64,000 nucleotides of DNA. Source: Gemmobacter nectariphilus DSM 15620. GTDB lineage: Bacteria > Pseudomonadota > Alphaproteobacteria > Rhodobacterales > Rhodobacteraceae. The stretch spans positions 124,001 to 188,000 of the forward strand of contig NZ_KE386949.1 of assembly GCF_000429765.1 (NCBI RefSeq). Direction: 5' to 3'. The position numbers were made by a program, and so were the translations under genes. The notes beneath the pieces were generated by a model that saw only the letters and a program-made list of their open reading frames with translations, had not been told where the DNA came from and did no database searches. Below are positions 51,216-62,600 of the stretch, in pieces; the first letter of the stretch is position 1, and every line of letters starts with the position of its first letter.

Positions 51216-52724
51216 ATGCTTCTTCGCCCCCTGCTTTTCGCCGCCGCCGCCCTGATCCCTGCCAACGCGCAGGCGCTGGACGACCGGCACCTTGCCGTCA
51301 TCCCCCGCACCGCCGAGGAAACCGCCCGCATCGCGGCGATACTGGCGCCGCCGACGGATTTCTCGAAGCCCGAGCCGTTCGAAACCCACCCCGGCGGCGC
51401 CGCAACCGTGCGCGCCCGGCGCAATGCCGATGCGTTTTCGCAGCTGTCGGGCAACATGCCCTTTGCCCGCGAGATGGATTTCAAGCTGGGCAATGCGCTG
51501 TTTCGCAAGGCCTGGGTCGCCTCGCCGTCATCGACGCTGGCCTCGGACGGGCTGGGGCCGTTTTACAATGCGCGCGCCTGTCAGGATTGCCACATCAAGG
51601 ACGGTCGCGGCCATCCGCCCGAGGGGCCCGATGATGGACGGGTGTCGATGTTCCTGCGCCTGTCGATCCCCGGCGGCACGCCCGAAGACATCGAAGGCTG
51701 GCTGGCCACCCTGCCCGACCCGATCTATGGCGGGCAATTGCAGGATCTGGCCGCCGCCGGCCATGCCGCCGAGGGCCGGATGGACGTGTCCTATACCGAA
51801 CAGCCGGTCACGCTTGCCGATGGCACCACGGTGTCGCTGCGCGCCCCGACCTATGCGTTTTCCGACCCTGCCTATGGCGCGCCGCATCCCGATCTGATGC
51901 TGTCCCCGCGCGTGGCGCCGCAGATGATCGGCCTTGGCCTGCTCGAGGCAATCCCCGCCGCCGACATCCTGGCGCTGGCCGACCCGGACGACCGCGATGG
52001 CGATGGCATCTCGGGCCGGCCGCAGATCGTGCCATCCGTCGAATTCGGCGTGCCGATGCTGGGTCGCTTCGGCCTCAAGGGCGGCGCGCCGACGGTGAGG
52101 GAACAATCGGCGGCGGCCTTTTCCGGCGATATGGGCCTGTCGACCGTGCTGCACCCCGACCCCTGGGGCGATTGCACCCCTGCCGAGGCCGCCTGCCGCA
52201 GCGCCCCGGACGGGCAGGAACCCGGCATCCGCGACGGGCTGGAGGTGGATGGCAAAAGCCTTGATCTGGTCACCTTTTACGCGCGCAACCTTGCGGTGCC
52301 CGAACGGCGCCGCGTGGACGATCCGCAGGTTCTGCAGGGCAAAGAGGTGTTCCACAGCCTGAACTGCCAGTCCTGCCACACGCCGAAACATGTGACCCAC
52401 CGTCTGGACGGCCAGCCGGAGCAAAGCTTTCAGCTGATCTGGCCCTATACCGATCTGCTGCTGCACGATATGGGGCCGGGCCTGGCCGACAACCGCCCCG
52501 AAGGCCGCGCGACAGGCCGCGAATGGAAAACCCCGCCGCTTTGGGGCATCGGGCTGACGAAACTGGTTTCCGGCCACAATTATTTCCTGCACGATGGCCG
52601 CGCGCGGTCGGTGCTCGAGGCTGTCCTTTGGCACGGCGGCGAGGCCGAGGCCGCCCGCGATGGCGTGATCGCCCTGCCCGCTGCTGACCGCGATGCCCTG
52701 ATCGCCTTTCTGGAGAGCCTTTGA
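51216..52724 (+). CDS. periplasmic di-heme oxidoreductase (DUF1111, thiol oxidoreductase-like)
   Basis: A 502-residue exported protein with a signal peptide (about 1-20, ending AQA). It has two c-type heme sites, C122-QD-C125-H126 in FYNARACQDCHIKDG and C384-QS-C387-H388 in SLNCQSCHTPKH, plus the conserved GLGPFYN, GRFGLKGGAPTVREQSAAAFSGDMGL and FLHDGRARSVLEAVLWHGGEA blocks. The family is related to MauG-like di-heme peroxidases and is repeatedly found beside imelysin genes; it has been proposed to handle iron redox, without firm proof. AAAGGAGG precedes the ATG. Its stop overlaps the next start (TGATG). Confidence 0.9.
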   Translation: MLLRPLLFAAAALIPANAQALDDRHLAVIPRTAEETARIAAILAPPTDFSKPEPFETHPGGAATVRARRNADAFSQLSGNMPFAREMDFKLGNALFRKAWVASPSSTLASDGLGPFYNARACQDCHIKDGRGHPPEGPDDGRVSMFLRLSIPGGTPEDIEGWLATLPDPIYGGQLQDLAAAGHAAEGRMDVSYTEQPVTLADGTTVSLRAPTYAFSDPAYGAPHPDLMLSPRVAPQMIGLGLLEAIPAADILALADPDDRDGDGISGRPQIVPSVEFGVPMLGRFGLKGGAPTVREQSAAAFSGDMGLSTVLHPDPWGDCTPAEAACRSAPDGQEPGIRDGLEVDGKSLDLVTFYARNLAVPERRRVDDPQVLQGKEVFHSLNCQSCHTPKHVTHRLDGQPEQSFQLIWPYTDLLLHDMGPGLADNRPEGRATGREWKTPPLWGIGLTKLVSGHNYFLHDGRARSVLEAVLWHGGEAEAARDGVIALPAADRDALIAFLESL

Positions 52725-53680
52725 TGCGCTGGATCCTTGCCGCCGCCCTGCTCAGCGCCACGCCCCTGCACGCCGGCGTGCCCGAGGCGCTGGCCCGGAT
52801 CGGCAAGGGTTATCAGACTTTTGCCGCCGCCACGGCCGATCTGGATACTGCGGCGCAAGCGTCGTGCGAGGGTCTGAAACCCGCCTTCGATACCGCCTGG
52901 GATGCCTGGCTGCATGTCGCGCAAATCCGCATCGGCCCGGTCGAGGATGATGGCCGCGCGCTGGCCATTGCCTTCTGGCCCGATCCCAAGGCGCTGGGGG
53001 CCAAGGCGCAGCGGGCACTGCTGACCGGCGATCCGGCCGCGCTGGACCCCGAGCGGTTCGCAGAACACTCTGTTGCCGCGCGCGGGTTTTCCGGGCTGGA
53101 GCGGCTTCTGTTCCCCGATGCGGCGCTGCCCGCCGATCCTTGCCCGCTGATCCGCGCGACCACCCATGACCTTGCCCGCATGGCCGCCGGGGTGAATGCC
53201 GACTGGCCGGCGTTTTCCGACAAGCTGGCCTATCCGGGCGGGCCGGGCAACACCACCTATCTGACCGATCTAGAAGCCGCGCAGGCGCTGCTGACACAGC
53301 TTGCCAGCGCGCTGGAATTCACCGCAGATCAGCGCCTTGGCCGCCCGATGGGCACCTTTGACCAGCCCCGCCCCGAACGGGCCGAAGCGCGCGCCAGCGG
53401 CCGGTCGCTGCGCAATGTCGTCGAAGTGCTGAAGGCCAGCCGCGACATGGCGCTGGATCTGCACCCCGAAGCGCCGCAGACCGAGGCCGCCTTTGCCAGG
53501 GCCCTTGCCCTGGTCGATCGGCTGGACGACCCCACCCTGGGCAGCGTTGCCACCGCGCAAGGCCGCCTGAAGGTCGAAATCCTGCAAAATGCCATCCGCG
53601 AGGCCCGCGCCGCGATCCTGTCGGAGATCGCGCCCACATTGGGCGTGGGCCTTGGCTTCAATGCGCTTGACGGGGACTGA
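52724..53680 (+). CDS. second imelysin-family protein
   Basis: A 318-residue exported protein: signal peptide about 1-18 (ending LHA) and an imelysin fold (FDTAWDAWLHVAQIRIGPVEDDGRALAIAFWPD, then SVAARGFSGLERLLFPD). The metal-site block of the first imelysin (GYHAIE) reads ARGFSGLE here, so the His of GxHxxE is not conserved. That may mean altered metal binding. It is translationally coupled to the di-heme protein and 3 nt before the DUF1513 gene. Confidence 0.88.
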   Translation: MRWILAAALLSATPLHAGVPEALARIGKGYQTFAAATADLDTAAQASCEGLKPAFDTAWDAWLHVAQIRIGPVEDDGRALAIAFWPDPKALGAKAQRALLTGDPAALDPERFAEHSVAARGFSGLERLLFPDAALPADPCPLIRATTHDLARMAAGVNADWPAFSDKLAYPGGPGNTTYLTDLEAAQALLTQLASALEFTADQRLGRPMGTFDQPRPERAEARASGRSLRNVVEVLKASRDMALDLHPEAPQTEAAFARALALVDRLDDPTLGSVATAQGRLKVEILQNAIREARAAILSEIAPTLGVGLGFNALDGD

Positions 53681-53683
53681 CCG

Positions 53684-54736
53684 ATGACCACGCGCCGCAT
53701 TTTCCTGGCCGGCCTTGCCGCCGCCGCCATGCCCAAACCCAGCTGGGCCGATGCAGGCACTCCCGCCTATCTGTCGGCCGGCAAACGGGGCGAGGGATAT
53801 GTGCTGCACGGGCTGGACGAGAACGGCAGCACCCTGTTCGCCCTGCCCCTGCCCGCGCGCGGCCATGCCGCCGCCGCCCACCCGATCCGCCCCGAGGCCG
53901 TGGCGTTTGCCCGCCGCCCCGGCACCTATGCGCTGGTGATCGACTGCCGCACCGGCGCGGGGCACCACCGCCTGACCCCGCCGGATGCGAACCAGTTCAA
54001 CGGCCATGGCGCATTTACCGCCGATGGCGGGCTGCTGATGACGTCCGAGGTGGTCGCCGAGACCTCCGAAGGCCGGATCGGCCTGTGGGATGCCACCAGC
54101 TATACGCGGATCGGCGAATGGTCCTCGGGCGGGATTGGCCCGCACGAGATCCGGCGGATGCCCTCGGGCGCGCTGATGGTCGCGAATGGCGGCATCGCCA
54201 CCGATCCGCGCGACCGCACCAAGCTGAATGTGCCGGACATGCGGCCCAACCTGTCGCTGATCGGCCCGGATGGCGCGCTGCTGGATCAGGCGGAACTGGC
54301 GGGTCTGCACCAGAACTCGATCCGGCATCTGGCGCTGGTGCCCGGCGGCGTCGCCTTTGCCATGCAATGGGAAGGCGATCCGGCAGGTCCGGTCCCCCAG
54401 CTGGGCATCTGGCAGCCGGGCAATGCGCCCGTGCTGTGCCCGCCGGGCGATGCGGCAATGTTCGCCATGCAAGGCTATGCCGGGTCCATCGCCGCGACCG
54501 ATACGCGGATCGCCATCACCTCGCCCCGGGGCGGGGTGGTGATGCTGTTCGACACGGCCGGCCAGCCCGTCGCCACCCACCGCCGCGCCGATATTTGCGG
54601 CGTTGCGGCCAGCGGGAGCGGCTTTCTGGCCTCGGACGGCTCGGGCGCGCTGTGGCATGTGACGGATGCGGGGCTGCAGCCCGCCAGCAGCGGCGGCCCG
54701 CAATGGGACAACCACATGGTCGCGCTGGCTGCCTGA
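53684..54736 (+). CDS. DUF1513 beta-propeller protein with Tat-type signal
   Basis: A 350-residue protein. The N-terminus MTTRRIFLAGLAAAAMPKPSWA is a twin-arginine signal. The rest is repeat-like (GHGAFTADGGLLMTSE, IGPHEIRRMPSGALMVANGGIATDP, LVPGGVAFAMQWEGDP, ICGVAASGSGFLASDGSGALWHV), consistent with a WD/beta-propeller DUF1513 fold. The function is unknown. It is the last gene of the imelysin-di-heme-imelysin unit, a gene order seen in other proteobacteria under iron control, so a role in periplasmic iron handling is inferred. Tat export would suit a folded cofactor-bearing partner. Confidence 0.87.
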   Translation: MTTRRIFLAGLAAAAMPKPSWADAGTPAYLSAGKRGEGYVLHGLDENGSTLFALPLPARGHAAAAHPIRPEAVAFARRPGTYALVIDCRTGAGHHRLTPPDANQFNGHGAFTADGGLLMTSEVVAETSEGRIGLWDATSYTRIGEWSSGGIGPHEIRRMPSGALMVANGGIATDPRDRTKLNVPDMRPNLSLIGPDGALLDQAELAGLHQNSIRHLALVPGGVAFAMQWEGDPAGPVPQLGIWQPGNAPVLCPPGDAAMFAMQGYAGSIAATDTRIAITSPRGGVVMLFDTAGQPVATHRRADICGVAASGSGFLASDGSGALWHVTDAGLQPASSGGPQWDNHMVALAA

Positions 54737-54903
54737 GGCCGGCGCCCGGACCTGCCCCCTTGCAAGCTGCGCCCTCGCGCCCCACCTGCCAAGGGCGGAC
54801 CGGGCCCCTCTGACGACATGGTGTCGTGATGTCGGACCGCCGGGCGATCCTTGCCCGCCCGACAAAGGACGACCGATGCCCGCCTTTCGCCCCCGATTCC
54901 GCC

Positions 54904-55248
54904 ATGGCTGACCGCCAGCGCCTGCGGCTGGACCGGCAAATCCGCGCCCTGACCGGACGGATCCCGGTGCTGCGCCCGTTCCTGATCGGGCTTCAACGCC
55001 GCCGCTGGGCGCTGGTGCGCCTGCCGCTGGGGCTGGCGCTGGTGGCTGGCGGGTTACTGTCGTTCCTGCCCGTGCTGGGGATCTGGATGCTGCCGCTGGG
55101 GCTGATCTTGCTGGCGATGGATCTGCCGCTGTTGCGCCCGATGGTCAGCTCCTTGCTGATCCGCGGCCGCAGGCGGCTGTCCCTGTGGCATCGGCGCTGG
55201 ACGGGCTGGCGGCAACGGCGCCACCACGAACCGACAGGAAAGGACTGA
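54904..55248 (+). CDS. small basic membrane protein of unknown function
   Basis: A 114-residue protein: basic N-terminus (MADRQRLRLDRQIRALTGR), two adjacent hydrophobic segments (about 40-57 LVRLPLGLALVAGGLLSF and 58-78 LPVLGIWMLPLGLILLAMDLP) with a repeated LPLGL motif, and a strongly basic C-terminus (RGRRRLSLWHRRWTGWRQRRHH). I do not recognise a named family, though similar short proteins occur widely in alphaproteobacteria. It ends 2 nt before the exchanger gene, so the two are probably co-translated. The gene is real by coding pattern and coupling; its function is open. Confidence 0.65.
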   Translation: MADRQRLRLDRQIRALTGRIPVLRPFLIGLQRRRWALVRLPLGLALVAGGLLSFLPVLGIWMLPLGLILLAMDLPLLRPMVSSLLIRGRRRLSLWHRRWTGWRQRRHHEPTGKD

Positions 55249-55250
55249 AC

Positions 55251-56165
55251 TTGGACTATATCTTTGTCGCCATCGGGCTGCTGGGCCTGTTCCTTGGCGG
55301 AGATGCACTGGTGCGCGGCGCGGTCGGGGTCGCGCAAAAACTGGCCATGCCGCCGCTGTTGATCGGCCTGACGGTGGTGGGCTTTGGCACCTCGATGCCA
55401 GAGCTGCTGGTTTCGGCGCAGGCGGCGCTTGGCGGCGCCCCGGCGCTGGCAGTCGGCAATATCGTCGGATCGAACATCGGGAACATCCTGCTGATCGCCG
55501 GGATCTCGGCGCTGATCTGGCCGATCCGCGTCAATGGGGCAGCGCTGCGCGTGGATATCGGCTTCATGCTGGGGGCAACCCTCGCGCTGGTGCCGCTGTT
55601 CTGGCTGGGCGAGGTCGGACGCATTGCAGGCGCGCTGCTGTTTGCCGGGCTGCTGGTCTATCTGGTCACCTCCTACCGCAATTCGCAAGGCGCCGCAGAG
55701 GCGGAACCTGCGCAGGCCGCCGCACCGATGTGGAAATCGCTGCTCTGGCTGGCCTTCGGCTTTGCCGCCCTGCTGGCCGGCGCCCGGTTCCTTGTCGACG
55801 GCTCGGTAAACATCGCGCGCAGCTTCGGCGTCTCCGAGGCGTTCATCGGCCTGACCATCGTCGCCATCGGCACCTCGCTGCCCGAGCTCGCGACCTCGTT
55901 CGCTGCCGCACTGAAACGGCATTCGGACATTGCGGTCGGCAATATCGTCGGGTCGAACATCTTCAACGTGCTGGGCATTCTGGGCATCACGGCGATGATC
56001 TCGCCCATTCCAGTCGATCCGCGCTTCCTGACCTTCGATCTGCCGGCTCTGCTGGCGGCAACGCTGGCGCTGGCCGCCCTGCTGCTGTGGCGCCCGGTGA
56101 TCGGCCGCGGCGTCGGCGCCCTGCTGCTGGCCAGCTACGCGACCTATATCGTGACGGCACAATAG
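55251..56165 (+). CDS. CaCA-family calcium/sodium:proton exchanger (YrbG-like)
   Basis: A 304-residue membrane protein with about ten helices and the two inverted alpha-repeats of the Ca2+/cation antiporter family: VVGFGTSMPELLVSAQAAL with VGNIVGSNIGNILLIAG, and VAIGTSLPELATSFAAALK with VGNIVGSNIFNVLGILG. The G-T-S-x-P-E glutamates bind the cation. It starts with TTG at 55251, supported by AGGAAAGGA upstream and exact fit to the family N-terminus. Ion specificity (Ca2+ or Na+/H+) cannot be read from sequence. Confidence 0.9.
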   Translation: MDYIFVAIGLLGLFLGGDALVRGAVGVAQKLAMPPLLIGLTVVGFGTSMPELLVSAQAALGGAPALAVGNIVGSNIGNILLIAGISALIWPIRVNGAALRVDIGFMLGATLALVPLFWLGEVGRIAGALLFAGLLVYLVTSYRNSQGAAEAEPAQAAAPMWKSLLWLAFGFAALLAGARFLVDGSVNIARSFGVSEAFIGLTIVAIGTSLPELATSFAAALKRHSDIAVGNIVGSNIFNVLGILGITAMISPIPVDPRFLTFDLPALLAATLALAALLLWRPVIGRGVGALLLASYATYIVTAQ

Positions 56166-56184
56166 TATCGAACGGGCCGCCTTC

Positions 56185-56360
56185 TTTCGCCTTGATCCAA
56201 ATATCCTCGGGGGTGAATTGGCCGCAAGGCCAAGAGGGGGCTGACAGCCCCCTTTTCCCTTTCCGTTTGCGGAACGTCTGGGCAGGTGGAAGGGGGCCTT
56301 CTGCCCCCTCTGGCCCGTCCCGGGCCATTCACCCCCGAGGATATTTGGATCAAGGCGAAA
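56185..56360. repeat. inverted repeat element with perfect 34-bp arms
   Basis: Arms at 56185-56218 and 56327-56360 are exact inverted copies (34 of 34), containing CCTTGATCCAAATATCCTCG. The 108-bp centre holds two G/C hairpins, including the terminator at 56236-56252. The arm core is related to the elements at 24661 and 42264 and to the single arm near 33530. It lies between the convergent exchanger and groEL genes. There is no transposase. Confidence 0.88.
56236..56252 (+). terminator. terminator inside the repeat element
   Basis: GGGGGCT, loop GAC, AGCCCCC, then TTTT. A typical rho-independent layout 70 nt after the exchanger stop. Confidence 0.65.
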
Positions 56361-56410
56361 TGAAAGATACCCGCGCTGGCCGATCCACGCCCCAGCGTGC
56401 GGGCAATGAA

Positions 56411-56434
56411 AAAGGGCGCCCGGAGGCGCCCTTT
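56411..56434 (-). terminator. groESL terminator
   Basis: AAAGGGCGCC, a 4-nt loop and GGCGCCCTTT: a perfect 10-bp stem. On the minus strand it is followed by a T-run and starts 19 nt after the groEL stop. Confidence 0.9.
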
Positions 56435-56453
56435 CCCTGACCTGTCGGCCCGA

Positions 56454-58103
<1,650 letters not shown>

Positions 58104-58137
58104 TCAAATCTGGTTTCGTGATGGAGCGACGTTCGAC

Positions 58138-58425
58138 TCAGGCGATGATGCCGAGGATGTCGCTTTCCTTCATGATCAGCAGTTCCTGGCCGTCCAGCGT
58201 GACCTCGGTGCCCGACCATTTGCCGAACAGGACGCGGTCGCCGGCCTTGACCGACATCGCGATCAGTTCGCCCGAATCCTTGCGGGCGCCTTCGCCGACC
58301 GCAACGATTTCACCCTCGGCGGGCTTTTCCTTGGCGGTATCGGGGATGATCAGGCCGCCCTTGGTCTTTTCGTCGCTCTGGACGCGTTTGACCAGCACAC
58401 GGTCATGCAGCGGTTTGAATGCCAT
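58138..58425 (-). CDS. groES: 10 kDa co-chaperonin GroES
   Basis: A 95-residue co-chaperonin: [47 protein letters not shown] with the mobile loop, then [36 protein letters not shown] lies 9 nt before the ATG at 58425. It is first in the groESL operon. Confidence 0.98.
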   Translation of the reverse strand: MAFKPLHDRVLVKRVQSDEKTKGGLIIPDTAKEKPAEGEIVAVGEGARKDSGELIAMSVKAGDRVLFGKWSGTEVTLDGQELLIMKESDILGIIA

Positions 58426-58463
58426 CTGTGAACACTCCCTTGAGTTCAGCGTGATGCGTCTCG

Positions 58464-58490
58464 TTAGCACTCATCAGATCCGAGTGCTAA
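58464..58490. promoter_or_regulatory. CIRCE element (HrcA operator)
   Basis: TTAGCACTC, 9 bp, GAGTGCTAA: a perfect match to the CIRCE consensus. It sits 38 nt upstream of the groES ATG. HrcA represses groESL through it under non-stress conditions. Confidence 0.97.
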
Positions 58491-58600
58491 TGGCCGTGAT
58501 CTAGGCAAGACTCGGCACGCTGTCAACACCGGCGCGGCAGAGAATCCGGTTGGTCCCGCCCGGACGCCGTGCGATGGTCCGCCCGCGTCAGGAGCCTGTC

Positions 58601-59596
58601 ATGCGTCTTTTCAAGTTGTTGTCCGCCCTTGTATCCTGGGTGTTTTTCGCGTCGCCCGGCCTTGCGCTGTGCCATGGCGCGGATCTGATCGCCGCCCTGC
58701 CTGCGGACACGCGGGCCCGGCTGGAGGCGGCGGTCGATGCGCGCCCCTATGCGCGCGGCAACCTGTGGCGGGCGACACGCGGGGCCGAGACGATCTTTCT
58801 GGTCGGCACCTATCACCTGCCCGATCCGCGCCACGAGGCGATGCTGGCGAAGGTCCGGCCGCTGCTGTCCAGCGCTGCCGCGCTTCTGGTCGAGGCGGGC
58901 CCCGAGGAAGAGGCGCGGCTCAAGTCCGAGGTCGCGCAGCGCCCCGATTTCATGATGCGCACGCAAGGACCGACGCTGCCCGAGATGCTGGACGAGGCCG
59001 ACTGGCAATCGGTGGCAGCCGAGATGCGCGCGCGCGGGGTGCCGACGGTCATCACCTCGCGGCTGCGGCCGTGGTATGTGGCGATGATGCTGGGGATCCC
59101 GGCTTGCGCGGTCGACGGGGTGCGGCGGGGCGAGGTGGGGCTGGATCACCGCCTGATCGCCGAGGCGCAGGCCCGCGGCCTGCCGATCCGCGCCCTGGAG
59201 CCCTTTGACACGCTGTTTCGCATGTTCGGCGATCTGCCGCCCGAGGGCGAGCTGGATATGGTGCGCGCCGCCCTGGTCATGGCGGACCGGCCCGAGGACA
59301 TGACCGTGACGCTGGCCAATGCCTATTTCGCCGGGCGCTCGCAATTGCTGTGGGATTTCACGCTGGAACGCGCGCTGGCCGAGCCGGGTGCCGACCGGGC
59401 GGATCTGACGCGCCAGTTCGACCTGATGGTCGATGTGCTGGTGACGCGCCGCAACCGCAGCTGGTTGCCGGTGCTGGAGGATGCCGCGCGCCATGGCCCG
59501 ATTCTAGCCGCCTTTGGCGCGCTGCATCTGCCGGGGGACACCGGCGTTCTGGCGCTGCTGGCGGGCCGGGGCTTTGCCATCACCCCGATCCCGTGA
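58601..59596 (+). CDS. TraB/GumN-family exported protein
   Basis: A 331-residue protein. It has a signal peptide at about 1-24 (LFKLLSALVSWVFFASPGLA), then the TraB/GumN domain: TIFLVGTYHLPDPRH (the GTxH motif near the start), VEAGPEEEARLK, a central helical region and HGPILAAFGALHLPGDTGVLALLAGRGF at the end (second G-x-x-H motif). The fold is related to the Tiki metalloprotease and EreA superfamily; the conserved Glu/His suggest metal-dependent hydrolysis, but no bacterial substrate is established. ATG 58601 has CAGGAG upstream. It is convergent with the RTX gene. Confidence 0.88.
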   Translation: MRLFKLLSALVSWVFFASPGLALCHGADLIAALPADTRARLEAAVDARPYARGNLWRATRGAETIFLVGTYHLPDPRHEAMLAKVRPLLSSAAALLVEAGPEEEARLKSEVAQRPDFMMRTQGPTLPEMLDEADWQSVAAEMRARGVPTVITSRLRPWYVAMMLGIPACAVDGVRRGEVGLDHRLIAEAQARGLPIRALEPFDTLFRMFGDLPPEGELDMVRAALVMADRPEDMTVTLANAYFAGRSQLLWDFTLERALAEPGADRADLTRQFDLMVDVLVTRRNRSWLPVLEDAARHGPILAAFGALHLPGDTGVLALLAGRGFAITPIP

Positions 59597-59601
59597 CGCG
59601 G

Positions 59602-59621
59602 CTGGCGGTTCATGCCGCCAG
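59602..59621. terminator. hairpin between the TraB/GumN gene and the RTX gene
   Basis: CTGGCGG, loop TTCATG, CCGCCAG: a 7-bp stem in the convergent gap that overlaps the RTX stop codon. Modest strength and no T-run. Confidence 0.45.
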
Positions 59622-62600
59622 TGACAGCGCCCGCGCCAGCAGCCGGCCTTCGTAATCGCGCAGCGACAGCCGGGCCGCGGACCCGTAGTCTTCGGCGCCT
59701 TCGCTGGCCAGTTCGGGGAACAGCTCCAGCAGTTCGGCCCGCGTTGCCGCATCCAGCCCGCGCAGCCCCTCGCGCCCCGGATGGAAACTTTCGCTGGGGG
59801 CGCCTTCGGCAAAGACGATCTGGTGCTGGTCGAACAGCAGGTGGAAATAATCGACCTCGCCGCCCTCCTGGCGCAGGATCGTGCGGTCGTTGATCAGCGC
59901 CTTGGCCGCGACCAGCACCTCGGCCTCGCCGAACATCAGGCTGGCCTGCCAGCCGCGCAGCAACATCCGGTGCTGGGGCGAGACCAGAAGGTCGCGTTCA
60001 TTCCCCAGGGCCCCCGCACGAATGCACACCGGCGCCAGACGCCCTTGCGCCAGGCGGCGGGCGCACCCGATCCAGCGGATCGGCTGATAGCCGTTGTCCA
60101 GCGTCAGCACGCGGTCGCCTTGGGCCAGTTGCTCGACGGCGATCTCGCCCCGGTCGGTCTTGATCCGGGTGCCGCGCACGAAACAGGGCACAATGGTGGG
60201 CGCCAGCGAGAAGGTGATCTTCTCGAAGGCATCGAAATCGACATCCCCGATACTGCCAGACAGCGAGCCGCCGCTGATCGCGACGGTGCCGCCCTGCCCG
60301 CCCGCCAGAATATCGCTGAGCCGCGTGCCGGTGGCCGGGCCGAAACTGACCGCCGCCCCGCCGCCCGAAGGGCTGAAGGTGCCGCTGGCCGTATCCGTGA
60401 TGGACACGTTCGCCGGGTCCACCGCCGCGCCATTGACCAGCAAGGTATCGGTGCCATCGCCGCCCGACACGCTCAGCGGCCCCGCGTCGCCGGGTGCCGT
60501 GACGCTGTCGTTGCCGGACCCCAGCGTCAGCCGCTCGATCTGGTCAAAGCTGGCGCTGCCCGATCCATGGGTCAGCGTGCCAGCCTCGGCCCCCGAATAG
60601 CTGACGGTCGTCGCGCTGGTGACGGCCGTAAGGTCCAGGGTATCCCAGTCGGCGCCGTCCGGATCCTCGCCCCCGGTGATGGCATCGGCCCCGCCAGTAT
60701 CAGTGATGCGCAGATCATCGCTGCCAAACCCGCCCTCCAGCGTGTCATCGCCAGCCCCACCCGCCAGCGTGTCGCGGCCTTCGCCCCCGAACAGCGCATC
60801 GGCATCGGCCCCGCCGTCCAGCAGATCATCGCCCTGATCGCCCGACAACAGGTCAGCCCCATCGCCGCCGAACAGGCTGTCATTGTCGATCCCGCCATAC
60901 AGCTGGTCGTTGCCTTCGTCCCCGACCAGCTTGTCGGCATCGTCCATGCCGTAGATCGTATCGTTGCCAAGGCCGCCAAACAGCGTGTCAGTGTTGTTGT
61001 CGGGCCGCAGGTCGGTTGCGTCGGGCACATTGACCTCGTTCAGGTCGCCCGCCGTCAGCCCGCCATAGATGAGGTCATCGCCCGCGCCGCCATAGACAAG
61101 ATCCTGCCCCTCGTTGCCAAGGATGGTATCGTTGCCATCATCGCCATGGACCGTATCGTCATCAAAGCCCGCGTCGATGCTGTCGGCCCCGTCGCCGCCA
61201 TAGATCAGATCGTTGTCATCGCCGGTCAGGATCGTGTCATTGCCCGCCCCGCCATAGACCGTGTCACGGTCGTTGAACGGGTCGGTGTCGGCCGGGTAAA
61301 GGCCGGTGTAGCCCCGGTCTGGCACGCCGACGCCAGGCTCGGCGCGGGTGTTGATGTAATCATTGCCCTCGCCCCCATCGACAAGGTCGTTGCCGGTGAA
61401 ACCATAGAGATTGTCATCGCCCAGACCGCCATAGACGCTGTCATCGCCAGCGTCGGCGCGGATCGTGTCGTTGCCGGCGCCGCCCTTGAGGCTGTCGTCG
61501 CCATCGCCGCCATACAGCAGATCGTGGCCGTCGCCGCCGTCGATCGCATCGTCGCCCGCCTCGCCCAGGACGGTATCATCGCCAAGGCCGGCAAGCGCGG
61601 TATCATTGCCCGCCCCCGCCTCGATCAGATCATCGTCCGAGCCGTCGGCCGCGTCGCCCGCATCCACCCGGTCGCCTTCGGGATCGCCGGTATAGGTGCT
61701 GTCGATCAGATCGTCCCCAGCCGTGCCCTCGACCACATGGTCGGGTCCCGGAATGCCCATCGCCATCAGCTGATCGACCGAACTGACCGCCGACACCGGC
61801 ACGTTCTGCAAGGTGACCCGCGTGCCATCGGGGAAGGTCAGCACCGCATGGCCGGTCCCGTCGCCGTTGGTATCGCTGACCGTGACGTCGCCGGTGTTCA
61901 CCCGCGCGCCGCCCGCATCGTAAAGCTGCGAGACATCCAGCAGATCGACCCCGGTATAGGTGCCATCGCCATTGTCGACCGGCGCCTCGAAATTCGCGAC
62001 CCAGGCCTGCCCGTAATCGTTCTTGAGCACGATCGTGTCCGACGCGCCGTCGCCATGCAGACCGCCGGTGCCCAGATCCATGAAGTCGTTGCCGCCGCCG
62101 CCATCGTGCAGGTCGGACCCGATCCCGCCGATGAACGTGTCGTTCCCGATCCCGCCCAACAGCGTGTCATCGCCGCTGCCCGAATGGACGCGCACCCCGT
62201 TCAGCGCGGCGCGGCCATCCACCACATCATTGCCGGTGCCAAGGCCGAACCTTTCGACCTCGGCAAAGGTCATGGTGCTGGCGCCATCGGTCAGCGTGCC
62301 GGATTCGCTGGTCGTGAAGGTCAGCGTGGTGTCGGCGGTGATATGGCGGGCATCGACCCAATCCTCGTTCACCTCGCCGGTTTCGCCCCCGGTGATCGTG
62401 TCATTGCCGAAATCGTCGGACAGCACGAACCAGTCATCGCCATCGCCGCCCGACATCAGATCGGCGCCGGCCCCGCCGGTCATGGTATCGTTGCCATCGC
62501 CGCCGGTCAGCGTATCGTCGCCCGCCCCGCCCGTCAGCCCGTCGCCCCCCGCTCTGCCATCGGCCGCAAAGCCCGAGGTGGTGGCCGAGCCGTCCACCGT

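Noticed and set aside
56185-56360. Insertion sequence bounded by 34-bp inverted repeats
   Set aside because: The 108-bp interior has no transposase and the element lacks target-site duplications that I can see; a non-autonomous repeat/terminator element fits better.
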